In this document: positions 37,468-47,273 of the stretch, piece after piece | Numbering within the stretch: the first letter of the stretch is position 1 | Layout of the letters: each line of letters begins with the position of its first letter | Assembly: GCA_963769905.1 (NCBI GenBank) | Contig: CAVYNG010000001.1 | Coordinates: forward strand, 620,001-684,000 | DNA length: 64,000 bases | Origin: Bog-756 sp963769905 | GTDB lineage: Bacteria; Actinomycetota; Acidimicrobiia; Acidimicrobiales; RAAP-2 | Direction of reading: 5' to 3' | Made by a program: the position numbers and the translations under genes | The notes under the pieces: model-generated | Told to the model about the DNA's origin: nothing | Databases searched by the model: none | What the model saw: the letters and a program-made list of their open reading frames with translations, nothing else

Positions 37468-38228
37468 TCAATGCGGTGTCCGCGCCGCCGTTTCCTGGAG
37501 GAGAGACGGGTCGAGACGCAGTTCCCTCCGGGCCATCGCCTCGAAGTATCCGAGGAACCCCTCGCCGTCCGACGCGGCAAAGAACGAGCGCGCCGGCTCG
37601 GGGAGCTCGCGGCCGCTTCCGATGGCCTCGACCTGCCAGGCCCTCCGGCTCCGGTACTCGAGGGCGACCGCCCGCTGGTGTGCGGCGCGCACGCTTCCCG
37701 CGGTGACGAAGACGCCGTGGTTGGCAAGAAGCGCCATCTCCGCGCTCCCCATCGCGGCGATCGCCCGGGTCGCCGCGTCGTGTGAGTCGACCGGACCCTC
37801 GTACTCGTCGACCACCACGATCGCGCCTCCCCCGAGGGCCGAGCTCTGGTCGTAACACGGAGGAACCCGCCCGAGGTCCGCCCAGACGGTGCCGTAACGA
37901 GGATGGCTGTGGACCGCGACCACCACGTCGCGGCGCCGGCGATGGAGCGCGAGATGGAGGGGGATCCCGAGCGGGACCGGCCAGTTCCCTTCGACCAGGG
38001 CGCCGTCGAGGTCGATCACCAGCACGTCCTCGGGCCGGATCTCCTCCCAGAGGAGGAGCCAGGGGTTGCAGAGCAGGGTGTCGTCGGACTGGCGGTAGGT
38101 GATGTGCCCGGCCAGGTGGTCGTCGTACCCCTCCCGCCAGAGGGTGCGCGCGAGCAGCACCAGCTCCTCGCGGGGGTGAGATCGGGAAGGAGGTCGGTCG
38201 CCGACGTCGCGAGGTCGCGGTTGCTCAC
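37468..38228 (-). CDS. Class II aldolase/adducin-family protein, one apparent frameshift
   Basis: Read through, 253 residues. SNRDLATSATDLLPDLTP is in one frame and the rest (ELVLLARTLWREGYDDHLAGHITYR) in the next. Adding one base to the five-G run at 38172-38176 joins them. The zinc histidines are seen in AVHSHPRYG and LLANHGVF. It may be a fuculose-phosphate-type aldolase or, as often in such clusters, a decarboxylase. The GTG 38228 overlaps the stop of the amidohydrolase (GTGA), so the pair is co-translated. Confidence 0.8.
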
Positions 38229-39433
38229 GGGAGGCGTTCGGGCGGGAGCGGCCACCGGTAGAGACGGGCTGCGTTCTCGTGGGTCAGCTTGCGCAACTCC
38301 TCGACCGGCAGGTGGCCCCAGCACCGCTCGATCACCGCTTGGGTGTCCGGCCACGTCGAGTCCCCGTGGGGATAGTCGACCTCCACCATGATGTGGTCGA
38401 CGCCGATCCGGTGGCGGGTGTCGATCGTCGAGGGGTCGTCGATCGTGCAGAACCAGAAATTGCGGGCGAGCACGTCCGCCGGCAAGAGCCCCGACGCGTC
38501 GTAGTCGCGGCCGTATCCCGAGCGCTCCACGATGTTGTCGAGCCGGTCGAGCAGCATGGCCACCCAGCCGATGCCCCCCTCGCTCATCGCGATCTTGACT
38601 TCGGGATACCTGGCCGGCAGGCCCGACCAGATCCACTCGGCGCACGCAGTGAGCGACATCTGCCCGAAGAGGGTCGCCCCGAGGGCGACCATCGGGCCGA
38701 GGGTGGACATGTCGGGTGGCATCTCCGGCATCCCCGACGAGCCGACGTGGAGGGAGATGACCGTGTCCGTCTCGGCGCAGGCGGCGATCACCGGATCCCA
38801 GTACTCCGAGAAGAGGCTCGGCAGGCCGATCCGGTGTGGCCGTTCCGGCAGGGTCACCGACCGGAAGTCGCGGGCCGCGTTACGCCGGATCTCCTCCGCG
38901 CCCTTTTCCGGATCGGCGAGGAAGGTGATGCCGTTCGGGATGATCCGGTCGGGGTAGGGCTGCCACCAGGCTTCGTACATCCAATCGTTCCACGCGCGGG
39001 TCACCGCCAGACCGAGCTCGGGATCGCTCGCCGCCGAGAACACCCTCCCCGAGAACCCGGTGATCTGCGAGGGGAAGTTGAGCGATGCCCACACTCCGTT
39101 GATGTCCATGTCGGCGATCCGGGCGTCGATGTCGAAGCAGCCGCGCCGCATGTCCTCGAAGCGGGTCGGCTCGACCTTCACGCATTCGGGTCGACGACCC
39201 GCCACCGCGTTCTGGCCGACCTGGGTGTAGCGCTTGCCGTCGAACTCCCAGAGCTGGTGACCCTTCGAGTTCTCGACGATCTTCGGCGCGAGCTCGGCGA
39301 ACCGCTTCGGCAGGCGCCCCTCGAACATGTCGGGTGGCTCGACGAGATGGTCGTCGACCGAGATGACCGTATAGCGGACCTGCCGTGGCTCGGGGTCCGG
39401 CAGCAGGGTGTCCTGCCTGGTGACGATGCTCAC
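38225..39433 (-). CDS. Amidohydrolase family 2 (ACMSD-like metal-dependent hydrolase)
   Basis: 402 residues, TIM barrel. Metal-site motif SVDDHLVEPP replaces the usual HxH. VISLHVGSSG holds the strand-five histidine, and VDHIMVEVDYPHGDSTWP the C-terminal Asp. This group (COG2159) includes decarboxylases of carboxymuconate-type acids; the exact reaction is open. Start GTG 39433 after GGGGAGG. CATAAT at 39455-39460 is the probable -10. Confidence 0.85.
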   Translation of the reverse strand: MSIVTRQDTLLPDPEPRQVRYTVISVDDHLVEPPDMFEGRLPKRFAELAPKIVENSKGHQLWEFDGKRYTQVGQNAVAGRRPECVKVEPTRFEDMRRGCFDIDARIADMDINGVWASLNFPSQITGFSGRVFSAASDPELGLAVTRAWNDWMYEAWWQPYPDRIIPNGITFLADPEKGAEEIRRNAARDFRSVTLPERPHRIGLPSLFSEYWDPVIAACAETDTVISLHVGSSGMPEMPPDMSTLGPMVALGATLFGQMSLTACAEWIWSGLPARYPEVKIAMSEGGIGWVAMLLDRLDNIVERSGYGRDYDASGLLPADVLARNFWFCTIDDPSTIDTRHRIGVDHIMVEVDYPHGDSTWPDTQAVIERCWGHLPVEELRKLTHENAARLYRWPLPPERLP

Positions 39434-39489
39434 GCGGCCCTCCCCACGTCGTGGATTATGCCAGCCGCACCGTGCGCCGCCGGAGGGCG

Positions 39490-41592
39490 CTACCCCTGCC
39501 TGGCCTTCTCCATCCGCTCGACGAGGTTCGGTGGCATCGCGTCGTAATGGTCGTGCTCGGAGCGGAAGCGGCCACGGCCCGCGGTGAGCGACCGGAGATC
39601 GATTGCGTAGCGCTGGATCTCCGCGGTCGGGACCAGCGCGCTGATCTTCTGCGCGCCACCCGCCACGGTGTCGGTGCCTTGCACCCTGCCGCGGCGCGAG
39701 TTGAGGTCGCCGAGGACCTGGCCCTGCATGCTCGCCGGCACGACCACCTCCAACAGCGAGATGGGCTCGAGCACCACCGGTCCGGCCTTCGCCATCGCTT
39801 CCTTGAAGGCGAGCGATCCGGCCATCTTGAAGCTCATCTCGGAAGAGTCGACCGGGTGGTACTTGCCGTCGTAGCAGGTCACCTGCACGTCGACCACCGG
39901 GAAGCCGTGGACACCGCCTTGTCCCATGGCCTCGATCACACCCTTTTCCACCGCGGGGATGTACTGGCGGGGGATCGCGCCGCCCACCACCTCGTCGACG
40001 AAGCTGAAGCCCTCGCCCCTTCCGAGCGGCTGGATGCGGATCGACGCGACGCCGAACTGGCCGTGACCACCGGACTGCTTCTTGTACTTCCCCTCGGCGC
40101 TCGAGTTGGAGGTGATGGTCTCGCGGTAGGGCACGAGCACTTCCTCGGTCGCCACCTCGACGCCGAACTTGCGGGAGAGCCGCTCTGCGGTGACCGAGAG
40201 ATGGGTTTCGCCGGTTCCACGGAGGATGGTCTGATGGGTCTCGTCCACCCGGTCGATGATCAGCGCGGGATCCTCTTCGTGGAGCCGACGGAGCCCGGTC
40301 ATCAACTTGTCCTCGTCGCCCTTCGACTTGGGCCGGATCGCGATGGAGAGGGCCGGCGGCTCGGGTGTCGGCGCGGGCACGACCAGCTTGGTGCCTTTCG
40401 GCGCCAGCGTGTCGCCGGTCGCCACGTCGCTCAGCTTCGGCACCGCCACGATGTCCCCGGCCACTGCCACGGTGGACGGCAGGGTCTCCTTCCCGCGGAG
40501 GAGCTCCAGCACGTGGAGGCGCTCGTCGTGCTGGGTGCGCTGATTGGTGAGCACGGTGTCCGGTTTGATCGTCCCCGAGACCACCCGCAGGAGGGAGATC
40601 TTCCCGACGTAGGGATCGGAGATGGTCTTGAAGACCCGAGCGAGGGCCCGCCCGGCCGGGTCGCAGGGCACTTCCTCGAGCGAGTCACCGTCCTGCACGG
40701 TGACCGGCGGCATCACGTCGGGTGTCGGCGCGATCTCGGCGAGGAGCGAGGCGAGTCGGTCGATCCCGACGCCGGTCAACGCCGACCCGCAGATCACCGG
40801 GAACACGACACCGTCCACCACGCCGGTGGCGAGCGTCGCCTCGAGCTCTTCGGTCGTCGGCACCTCGCCTTCGAGATAGCGCTCCATCAGGTCGTCGTCG
40901 CCGACCACGATTCCCTCCACCAGCTGGTCGCGGACCTCGTGCTCGGTGGCGGCGAGATCGTCGGGGATCTCCCCGGTGTGCGACGTACCGTTCTCGTAGA
41001 TGATCGCGGTGTCGGTCAGCAGGTCCGCGATCCCGCGGAGGTCCCCTTCGCCGCCGACCGGCAGCTCGAGCGGCGCGATGCCCGCACCGAACCGGTCGCG
41101 GAACTCGGCCAGGGTGCGGTCGAAGCTGGCGCGCTCGCGATCGAGCTTGTTGACGAGCACCATCCGTGGCAGGCCGAGCTCCGCGGCGTGCTCCCAGGCG
41201 GCCTCGGTCTGAGCCTCGATACCCTCCACCGCGCTCACCACCACGACCACCAGGTCGGCGACCGAGCACGCCGCGCGCACCTCGCCGAAGAAGTCGGCGT
41301 ATCCCGGGGTGTCGATGATGTTGAGCCGCACGTCGCCGACGACGACCGGGGTCATCGCGAGCGAGAGGGACATGTGGTACTTGATCTCTTCCGGCTCGAA
41401 GTCGCTGACCGTCGAGCCGTCGTCGACCTTTCCCTGGCGGGAGATGGCGCCTGTCGCGAACAGGAGCGCCTCGGCGACGGTCGTCTTCCCCGATCCGTTG
41501 TGCCCGATCAGGGCGATGTTGCGGATTCCCGATGCCGCGTTCACCGCCTGTCCCGCCGCTTTCGGCGAGGCGCTGGCGTCCACGGCGGTCAT
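39490..41592 (-). CDS. EF-G-like GTPase FusA2
   Basis: About 700 residues with the G1 loop GHNGSGKTT, DTPGYADF, NKLD and the five EF-G domains, but of the second actinobacterial type (as mycobacterial Rv0120c), not the main translocase. The switch I region is short. The function of this type is uncertain. ATG 41592 with GAGG 9 nt upstream is taken as start; a GTG at 41628 would add 12 residues. A 24-codon frame (from an ATG near 41678) with its own ribosome site ends just upstream and could be a leader peptide. Confidence 0.85.
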   Translation of the reverse strand: MTAVDASASPKAAGQAVNAASGIRNIALIGHNGSGKTTVAEALLFATGAISRQGKVDDGSTVSDFEPEEIKYHMSLSLAMTPVVVGDVRLNIIDTPGYADFFGEVRAACSVADLVVVVVSAVEGIEAQTEAAWEHAAELGLPRMVLVNKLDRERASFDRTLAEFRDRFGAGIAPLELPVGGEGDLRGIADLLTDTAIIYENGTSHTGEIPDDLAATEHEVRDQLVEGIVVGDDDLMERYLEGEVPTTEELEATLATGVVDGVVFPVICGSALTGVGIDRLASLLAEIAPTPDVMPPVTVQDGDSLEEVPCDPAGRALARVFKTISDPYVGKISLLRVVSGTIKPDTVLTNQRTQHDERLHVLELLRGKETLPSTVAVAGDIVAVPKLSDVATGDTLAPKGTKLVVPAPTPEPPALSIAIRPKSKGDEDKLMTGLRRLHEEDPALIIDRVDETHQTILRGTGETHLSVTAERLSRKFGVEVATEEVLVPYRETITSNSSAEGKYKKQSGGHGQFGVASIRIQPLGRGEGFSFVDEVVGGAIPRQYIPAVEKGVIEAMGQGGVHGFPVVDVQVTCYDGKYHPVDSSEMSFKMAGSLAFKEAMAKAGPVVLEPISLLEVVVPASMQGQVLGDLNSRRGRVQGTDTVAGGAQKISALVPTAEIQRYAIDLRSLTAGRGRFRSEHDHYDAMPPNLVERMEKARQG

Positions 41593-41790
41593 CTGCGCCG
41601 CCTCAGGCCCGAGCCCGGCGGTCTGCACCGCCCGCTGTGCGCCCGACGAAGATGTGCTCGCCCCTGGTGGTCTGCATTCGCGCTCCCCACTCCACCTGTC
41701 ATGCCATCAGATCACAATTTTGCCGCGCCAGCGAGCGGAATTTCCGCGTGGCCGAGGGAACCCCGACGCGCGAGTGCCGATCGGTCGGGG

Positions 41791-42732
41791 CTAGGGGATT
41801 CCCGCGGGTTGTGGCTCCGCCGGCACGGGTTCGACCTCGGCCGCTCGAAGAGCGGCGCGGCCGGCGAGGTGGCGCGGACGCTGGTAGAAGAGCCAGAACA
41901 GGGCCACTGCCAGCAACACCGCTCCGAGGGTCCAACCGAGCGCCGTCGTGCTGAGGCCGACGTACTTGAGCCCCGATGCGAAGATCACGAACGTGATCAC
42001 GGGCCGCACGTAGCGATCGGGGGCACGTGACGAGATGAGCGAGCCGGCGAACACCGCCGGGACGCTGCCGATCACGAGCGACGCGGTCACCGAGAACTCG
42101 ACGTGACCGAAGGCCAGCGCCCCGAGCGCGGCCGCCACGGTGAGCGGCACCGCCTGCGTGAGGTCGGTCCCGACCAGCTGGTTGGCACCGATGAGCGGGT
42201 AGGCGAAGAGCAACAGCACGATCATCAGCGACCCGGAGCCCACCGAGGTCATGCCCACGATGATCCCCCCCACCATGCCGATCACGACGGTGACGAGCGG
42301 ACGCACCGTCAGATCGTGGACGACGGCCTGACGCGTGCGGCCGTGGCGGCGATCGAGCAACAGCCGCAGCACCATCGCCGCGGCACCGAGCAAGAGCGCG
42401 GCACCTAGTGCTTGTTCGATCTCCGCCTGAGCCGACGAGGTCTTGGCCAACAGGTGGAGGAGGTAGGCACCGAGAAAGGCCATCGGCACCGAGCCGAGGA
42501 CCATCCACCCGACGAGACGAAGATTGACCGTTCCCTTGCGCAGGTGCACCAGTGCACCGATCGGGCGCATGAGGACCGCGGCGACCAGGTCGCTCGAGAT
42601 CGCCGCCGCCGGCTTCACTCCGAAGAGCAGGATCAGCATCGGGGTCATCAGGGCGCCGCCACCCGCCCCGGTCATCCCGACCAGGAACCCGACGACCGCG
42701 CTCCCGAGCACGATGTACGGATTGACGCCCAC
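41791..42732 (-). CDS. TauE/SafE-family membrane exporter
   Basis: 313 residues with eight predicted helices in two halves, each with the family motif (VVGFLVGMTGAGGGALMTPML; GMVGGIIVGMTSVGSGSLMIV). Members export sulfite, sulfoacetate or other organic anions. Substrate unknown here. Start GTG 42732 after GGGGAA. The gene stands alone, divergent from the next amidohydrolase. Confidence 0.88.
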   Translation of the reverse strand: MGVNPYIVLGSAVVGFLVGMTGAGGGALMTPMLILLFGVKPAAAISSDLVAAVLMRPIGALVHLRKGTVNLRLVGWMVLGSVPMAFLGAYLLHLLAKTSSAQAEIEQALGAALLLGAAAMVLRLLLDRRHGRTRQAVVHDLTVRPLVTVVIGMVGGIIVGMTSVGSGSLMIVLLLFAYPLIGANQLVGTDLTQAVPLTVAAALGALAFGHVEFSVTASLVIGSVPAVFAGSLISSRAPDRYVRPVITFVIFASGLKYVGLSTTALGWTLGAVLLAVALFWLFYQRPRHLAGRAALRAAEVEPVPAEPQPAGIP

Positions 42733-42985
42733 AGCGTTCCCCTCCCCCTCGCCACTCTGCCCGGGTGCTCACCAACCGGCGCCGGGTCCGAGCGGCGGCT
42801 CGGTCGGCAGACAAAGTCTACGGGATTACCAGGATTTGTCCAGGGCCGACCACCGGGGGTGGCGGTGCCCGGGCCGAAGCCCTGGCCTGGTGGTTCCGGC
42901 TGGCGCGCTGCACCAGCGCCTGTGGGATATTCGTACCCAGCCGATCTTCACGGCACGACGCCGGAGCGCACCCAAAGGGGGTCTC

Positions 42986-44242
42986 GTGTCAGAGCGCTAC
43001 GTGATCATTTCCGCCGACGGACACTGCGGCCTCCCGCTCGCCGGCTACCGCCCCTACCTCGAGTCGAAGTTCCACCCGGCCTTCGACGAGTGGGTCGCCT
43101 TCATGGAGGGCGAACGGGCGAAGAAGCTCGAGTCGAACTTCGAGTACATCATGGGCTGGGAGACCTCCAACGAAGAGGGACTCCGGGGGGCGTACGACGC
43201 CACGGTGCGCGACCGCGAGCTCGACCAGGACGGGGTTTCGGCCGACGTGCTCTTCGCGGACGCCGACGCCGTCACCGGGATGGGCTCGCCTCCCTTCGGA
43301 GCCGGGCTCGCGGCCGGCGAGATCGACGACCCGGACCTCGCCTTCGCGGGCGCAGAGGCCCACAACCGCTTCCTCGCCGAGCTCTGCTCGACGAGCCCGC
43401 ACCGCCGTGGAGGCATCGCTCTCGTCCCCGTCTGCCACGATCCTCTTCGTGCGGTAGCCGAGGTCGAGTGGGCCGCCGCCCAGCCGGGCATCCGCGGCGT
43501 GATGATCCCGACCATGTGGCGCGAGCGCGCGCCCTACAGCAGCGAGGTGTACGAGCCGTTCTGGGCGGCGTGCGCGGAGACCGGGCTACCGGTGCACACC
43601 CACTCGGGCGAGGCACCGCACGAGGACTACAGCGACCATCTCGGCATCTACCTCGCCGAGGTGGTGTGGTGGGCAGCCCGACCTTCGTGGCACCTGTTGT
43701 TCTCGGGTGCGTTCGAGCGCCATCCCGACCTCAAGTTCGTGGTCACCGAAGCGGCGGCGTACTGGGTCGCCGACTACAAGTGGAAGTGGGACCAGTACAT
43801 GGGCGGCGGCCACACCACGAAGAAGATGGCCGCGCTCCTCGAGGGCAAGATCTCGAAGCTCCCCTCCGAGTACTTCGGGACCAACCTCTTCGTCGGAGCC
43901 TCCACCATGTCGAGGGAGGAGATCCGCCGCCGCCACGTGCTCGGGCTCGACGCGGTCATGTGGGGCACCGACTACCCGCACCCCGAGGGCTCGTGGCCGA
44001 ACACCGCGGTCAAGCTCAAGGCCGACTTCGCGGACGTGCCGGTCACCGAGACCCGCGAGCTCCTCGGAGAGACCGCGGCCCGGGTCTACGGATTCGACCT
44101 CGACCAGCTCGGTCCGGTGGCGGACAGGGTCGGACCTAGCCCGCACGACCTTGGACAGGACCCGCAGCTCCCCGCCGATCCGACGGCACCGGCGGCCGCC
44201 AAGTGGTGGCTCGCCGAGTACGGCATCGAGCCCACCCGCTGA
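42986..44242 (+). CDS. Amidohydrolase family 2 (ACMSD-like)
   Basis: 418 residues from GTG 42986 (AAAGGGGG upstream). ISADGHCGLP holds the first metal motif, VHTHSGEAPHEDY the strand-five histidine, VVTEAAAYW a conserved segment, and MWGTDYPHPEGSWP the C-terminal metal Asp. It is 40-45% alike by eye to the next gene, which is convergent 9 bp away, so the two are paralogues. Likely a decarboxylase or hydrolase of a carboxylated ring or ring-cleavage product. Confidence 0.85.
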   Translation: MSERYVIISADGHCGLPLAGYRPYLESKFHPAFDEWVAFMEGERAKKLESNFEYIMGWETSNEEGLRGAYDATVRDRELDQDGVSADVLFADADAVTGMGSPPFGAGLAAGEIDDPDLAFAGAEAHNRFLAELCSTSPHRRGGIALVPVCHDPLRAVAEVEWAAAQPGIRGVMIPTMWRERAPYSSEVYEPFWAACAETGLPVHTHSGEAPHEDYSDHLGIYLAEVVWWAARPSWHLLFSGAFERHPDLKFVVTEAAAYWVADYKWKWDQYMGGGHTTKKMAALLEGKISKLPSEYFGTNLFVGASTMSREEIRRRHVLGLDAVMWGTDYPHPEGSWPNTAVKLKADFADVPVTETRELLGETAARVYGFDLDQLGPVADRVGPSPHDLGQDPQLPADPTAPAAAKWWLAEYGIEPTR

Positions 44243-44251
44243 GCGGCGCGC

Positions 44252-45499
44252 CTACCAGGCCCTGAGCACCTGGGTCGTGTCGAAGGCGTTGGACGTCGAC
44301 GCTTCGGGGTACTCCGCGTCGTCGATCGGCTCCGCGACCTCGGCGATCGTCGGACCGAACAGCGCGGCGAGCGGTGCGAGCAGCTCGAGGTCGAACCCGT
44401 AGAGCTCCGCCGCATTGGTGGCGACGCAGCGCTGGACGACGGCGGGATCCTCCCCGGCAAAGGCCACCCGGAGCGCCTGGCGGCTGAAGGGCCAGGTTCC
44501 CTCCGAATGCGGGTAGTCGTCGCCCCACATGATGCGGTCCGGACCGAAGCCCGGACGCAGCTCGGACTCCGAGGACCGCAGGAACGATGCTCCGATCCAG
44601 ACGTTGCGGGCGAAGTACTCCGACGGCTTCATCGACATGGCCCCCGCCGCCGCACCGAAGAAGAGCGACTCGGCCGCGCTTCCTCCGGCCATCCGCCCGT
44701 AGAACCAGTCGAGGGTCTCGAGCCCGCGCGGCAACCAGGCGACGCCTTGTTCGGTGAGGGCGACCTTGAGCCCCGGGAATCGCTCGAACACACCGCCGAA
44801 GATGAGGTGCCAGAGCGGGCGATGGCCGAACCACGGAAGCTCGACCAGCATGATCGCGCGAGCGAGCTCGAGCTCCCCGTAGTCGGGCAGACCGGTGCCC
44901 GAGTGGATGTTGACGACGAGGCCGAGCTCCTCGCAGAGCCGCCAGAGCGGGTCGTAGAAGGGGTCGAAGAGCTCGGGGAGCCCCGAGTTGGGCGGCACCG
45001 AAGGGAGCAAGACACCTGCAAGCAGGTTCACGTGCTCGGCCGCCCACGATATCTCGGCGAGTGCGTCCTCGAGCCGGTTGGCGAAGACCTGGACGACGCC
45101 GGCCCGTCGCCCCGGTGCGGCAGCGCAGAAGTCGGCCAGCCAGCGGTTGTGGGCCTTCACCCCCGCGAAGCGGCGCTCGTAGTCGGCAGGGCTCGGCGGC
45201 AGCGCGACCAGGTTGGACTCCTCGAAGAACGGGGGGACGGTGTTCGGGAAGAGCACCTCCGCGACGATCCCGTCCGCCTCGTGCTCGGCGAGCCGGCGGT
45301 CCGAGTCCCAGTTGCGGTAGCGGATCGGCGCAAGGAGGTCGGCGAAGGGGACCTCGTAGGTCGCGGCCCAGGCGTCGAACTCATCGTGGAACTTCGAGGC
45401 GAGGTACGGGCGGTAGTCGGTGACATCCGCGCCGCAGTGCGAGTCGGCGGTGATCACCGTGTAGCGGCGGTCGGTATCGGTCGGGTCGGCGAGATCCAT
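44252..45499 (-). CDS. Amidohydrolase family 2 (ACMSD-like)
   Basis: 415 residues. ITADSHCGADVTDYRPYLASKF at the N-terminus is parallel to ISADGHCG...YRPYLESKF of the neighbour. VNIHSGTGLPDY and IMWGDDYPHSEGTWP carry the metal ligands. ATG 45499 has GGAGGAG 6 nt upstream, 24 bp after the SDR stop, so it belongs to the ADC-SDR unit. Confidence 0.85.
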   Translation of the reverse strand: MDLADPTDTDRRYTVITADSHCGADVTDYRPYLASKFHDEFDAWAATYEVPFADLLAPIRYRNWDSDRRLAEHEADGIVAEVLFPNTVPPFFEESNLVALPPSPADYERRFAGVKAHNRWLADFCAAAPGRRAGVVQVFANRLEDALAEISWAAEHVNLLAGVLLPSVPPNSGLPELFDPFYDPLWRLCEELGLVVNIHSGTGLPDYGELELARAIMLVELPWFGHRPLWHLIFGGVFERFPGLKVALTEQGVAWLPRGLETLDWFYGRMAGGSAAESLFFGAAAGAMSMKPSEYFARNVWIGASFLRSSESELRPGFGPDRIMWGDDYPHSEGTWPFSRQALRVAFAGEDPAVVQRCVATNAAELYGFDLELLAPLAALFGPTIAEVAEPIDDAEYPEASTSNAFDTTQVLRAW

Positions 45500-45523
45500 G
45501 TTGGCTCCTCCGTTCAGAGCACT

Positions 45524-46399
45524 TCAGTGCAACAGCGTCGGCGGCAGCTCCGCCTTTGCGATGGCGTCGGCCCGCGCGTGCAGCAGCGGCCCGAAGCGTT
45601 CGGCGTCGGGACCTAGCAGGTAGTGCCCTCTTGCGAGGTCGTCGAGAACCTGGTCGCCGAGCCAGTCGAGGTCGACGACGTCTGCCGGCAGTCCCGCGGC
45701 CTCGAGCTGGGACTTGAACTCGGCGAAGGTCGTCCCGGGTGCAGCCGGCCGGGGCCGGAGCCGCTCGAGCTCGCGCGGCCGGTTGCGCGCCGCGGTCCAG
45801 AGCCCGGTGTCGAGCAGGCCGCCGCCCGGGTAGAAGACGTGCGCGGTGACCGGTGAGGCCACCTTCTCCAACTGATGCGCGACCGCTTCGATGAAACAGC
45901 TGACCGCCGCCTTCGACGCGGCATAAACGCTCGCGTACGGCACCGGTGCGACCCCTCCGTCACCGGAGGAGGTGGCGATCACCCGCGCCGGCCTGCCGGC
46001 TTCCAGCATCCGCGGGAGGAAGGTGAGCACGGTCGCCGCGACGCCGAGGACGTTCACCGAGAAGCACCAGCGCCAGTCGTTGACCTCCTGCTCCCAAGGG
46101 AGCCCGCCGCCGCCCGAGGTCACGCCCGCGTTCGCGAAGAGGAAGTCGCACCTCCCCTCGGTCGCCCAGACGTCGTCGGCGAGCGCGACGACCGAGCGCT
46201 CGTCGGCCACGTCGGTGCGCACGCCGCGCACCGCGCCGAGGGACGAGAGCTCCGCGATCGCCCGCTCGAGCGCGGGTTCCTCGACGTCCGCGACGACGAC
46301 CCGCGCGCCCCTGCCGAGGAGTGCATGGACCAGCCCCCGGCCGATGCCGCCCGCGCCGCCGGTGACGACCGCGACGGCCCCCTCGTACTCCACGCTCAC
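45524..46399 (-). CDS. Short-chain dehydrogenase/reductase
   Basis: 291 residues from GTG 46399, which overlaps the stop of the ADC-family gene (GTGA). VTGGAGGIGRGL, VADVEEP (Asp, NAD type), FANAGV, TSSGDGG and YAASK are in place. The C-terminal 90 residues are longer than in classical SDRs and contain PRELERLRPRPAAPG. Upstream open frame is shadow. Part of the catabolic unit. Confidence 0.87.
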   Translation of the reverse strand: MSVEYEGAVAVVTGGAGGIGRGLVHALLGRGARVVVADVEEPALERAIAELSSLGAVRGVRTDVADERSVVALADDVWATEGRCDFLFANAGVTSGGGGLPWEQEVNDWRWCFSVNVLGVAATVLTFLPRMLEAGRPARVIATSSGDGGVAPVPYASVYAASKAAVSCFIEAVAHQLEKVASPVTAHVFYPGGGLLDTGLWTAARNRPRELERLRPRPAAPGTTFAEFKSQLEAAGLPADVVDLDWLGDQVLDDLARGHYLLGPDAERFGPLLHARADAIAKAELPPTLLH

Positions 46400-47172
46400 T
46401 CCTCCCCGGTCGGGGACAGATCGTCGTAGCGCTGATGGAGGTAGGGGATGACCCACTCTGCCGGCACCGTCGAGTGGATCCGCCCCCGCTGCACCGCGTT
46501 GCGCTCGCCGACCGTCACCTCGACCAGCGAGCGGACGGGCAGATCGGCAACCGGATCGAAGCGGGAGTCGCGTAGCACGAGGTCGCCCTCGCACGCCTTC
46601 ACCCACCGCACGGTCTCCTCCCGCGTGCAGTAGACGAGGCTCGGGTCGCAGTCGAGGCCCTTGCCGTCGGGCGCGGGGAGCGCCTTGAAGTAGAAGTCGG
46701 TCCGCACCTGCTTCGGCGGCACCTCGACGTCGGCGGTCGTGCGGCCACGGAACTCGGCGAAGGTGACCCCCATCCGGGTCATCGCCCCGCGCACCGCGTC
46801 ACCGTCGAGCTCGACGACGACGTCGCCGATCTTCTTCGGCTCGCCGAAGGTCTCACGCCCGCCGATCACCGACTGCTCGGTGCTCATGGGCATCACCAGG
46901 CAGTAGAAGCCGAGCTCCTCGTCGTGGACGCACTGGACCGAAAAGCTCCCGGCTCCGAAGGCGCCCATCCCCGGGATGTCCACGGTGGCGAAGGTCACCT
47001 TGACGAGGGGCGTCGACGACGCCTCGAGGGGCGGGGGCAGCACCGAGGCGAGGACGTCGGGGTCGGTCTCGTAGGTCGCGACGAGCATCGTCGACCATGC
47101 GCCGACCGAGGTCTTCTCGACCTCGCGGCTGTGGATCTGATCAGGAGTCTTCGCTGCGTACCGTACGGCCAT
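46396..47172 (-). CDS. Acetoacetate decarboxylase-family protein
   Basis: 258 residues. The Schiff-base lysine region is GEPKKIGDVVVEL (near 111), preceded by FYCLVMPMSTEQSVIGGRETFG, where the Arg and Glu are family-like. ADC-family proteins include aldolase-dehydratases as well as decarboxylases, so the reaction is open. ATG 47172 with AAGGGGGG upstream. It has its own promoter. Confidence 0.85.
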   Translation of the reverse strand: MAVRYAAKTPDQIHSREVEKTSVGAWSTMLVATYETDPDVLASVLPPPLEASSTPLVKVTFATVDIPGMGAFGAGSFSVQCVHDEELGFYCLVMPMSTEQSVIGGRETFGEPKKIGDVVVELDGDAVRGAMTRMGVTFAEFRGRTTADVEVPPKQVRTDFYFKALPAPDGKGLDCDPSLVYCTREETVRWVKACEGDLVLRDSRFDPVADLPVRSLVEVTVGERNAVQRGRIHSTVPAEWVIPYLHQRYDDLSPTGEE

Positions 47173-47219
47173 GGTGGCCCCCCTTCGCCGGCGGCGCGCC
47201 GCCCGTGGGTCTCGTGCGC

Positions 47220-47248
47220 ATCGTCGCAGCGCCCGCGGACCCCGTCAA
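47220..47248 (-). promoter_or_regulatory. Promoter of the ADC-SDR-amidohydrolase unit
   Basis: TTGACG (47243-47248), spacer 17, GACGAT (47220-47225) on the minus strand, about 48 bases before ATG 47172. A GGCGGCG-CGCCGCC palindrome lies in the leader. Confidence 0.45.
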
Positions 47249-47273
47249 CCCGCTTCCACGCCCACGTGCTCGA

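Noticed and set aside
41600..41680. 24-codon leader peptide before fusA2
   Set aside because: It has a ribosome site, but no attenuation structure or telling residues, so I only mention it under fusA2.
39451..42030. 859-codon plus-strand frame opposite fusA2
   Set aside because: Antisense shadow; no start signal and no protein-like features.
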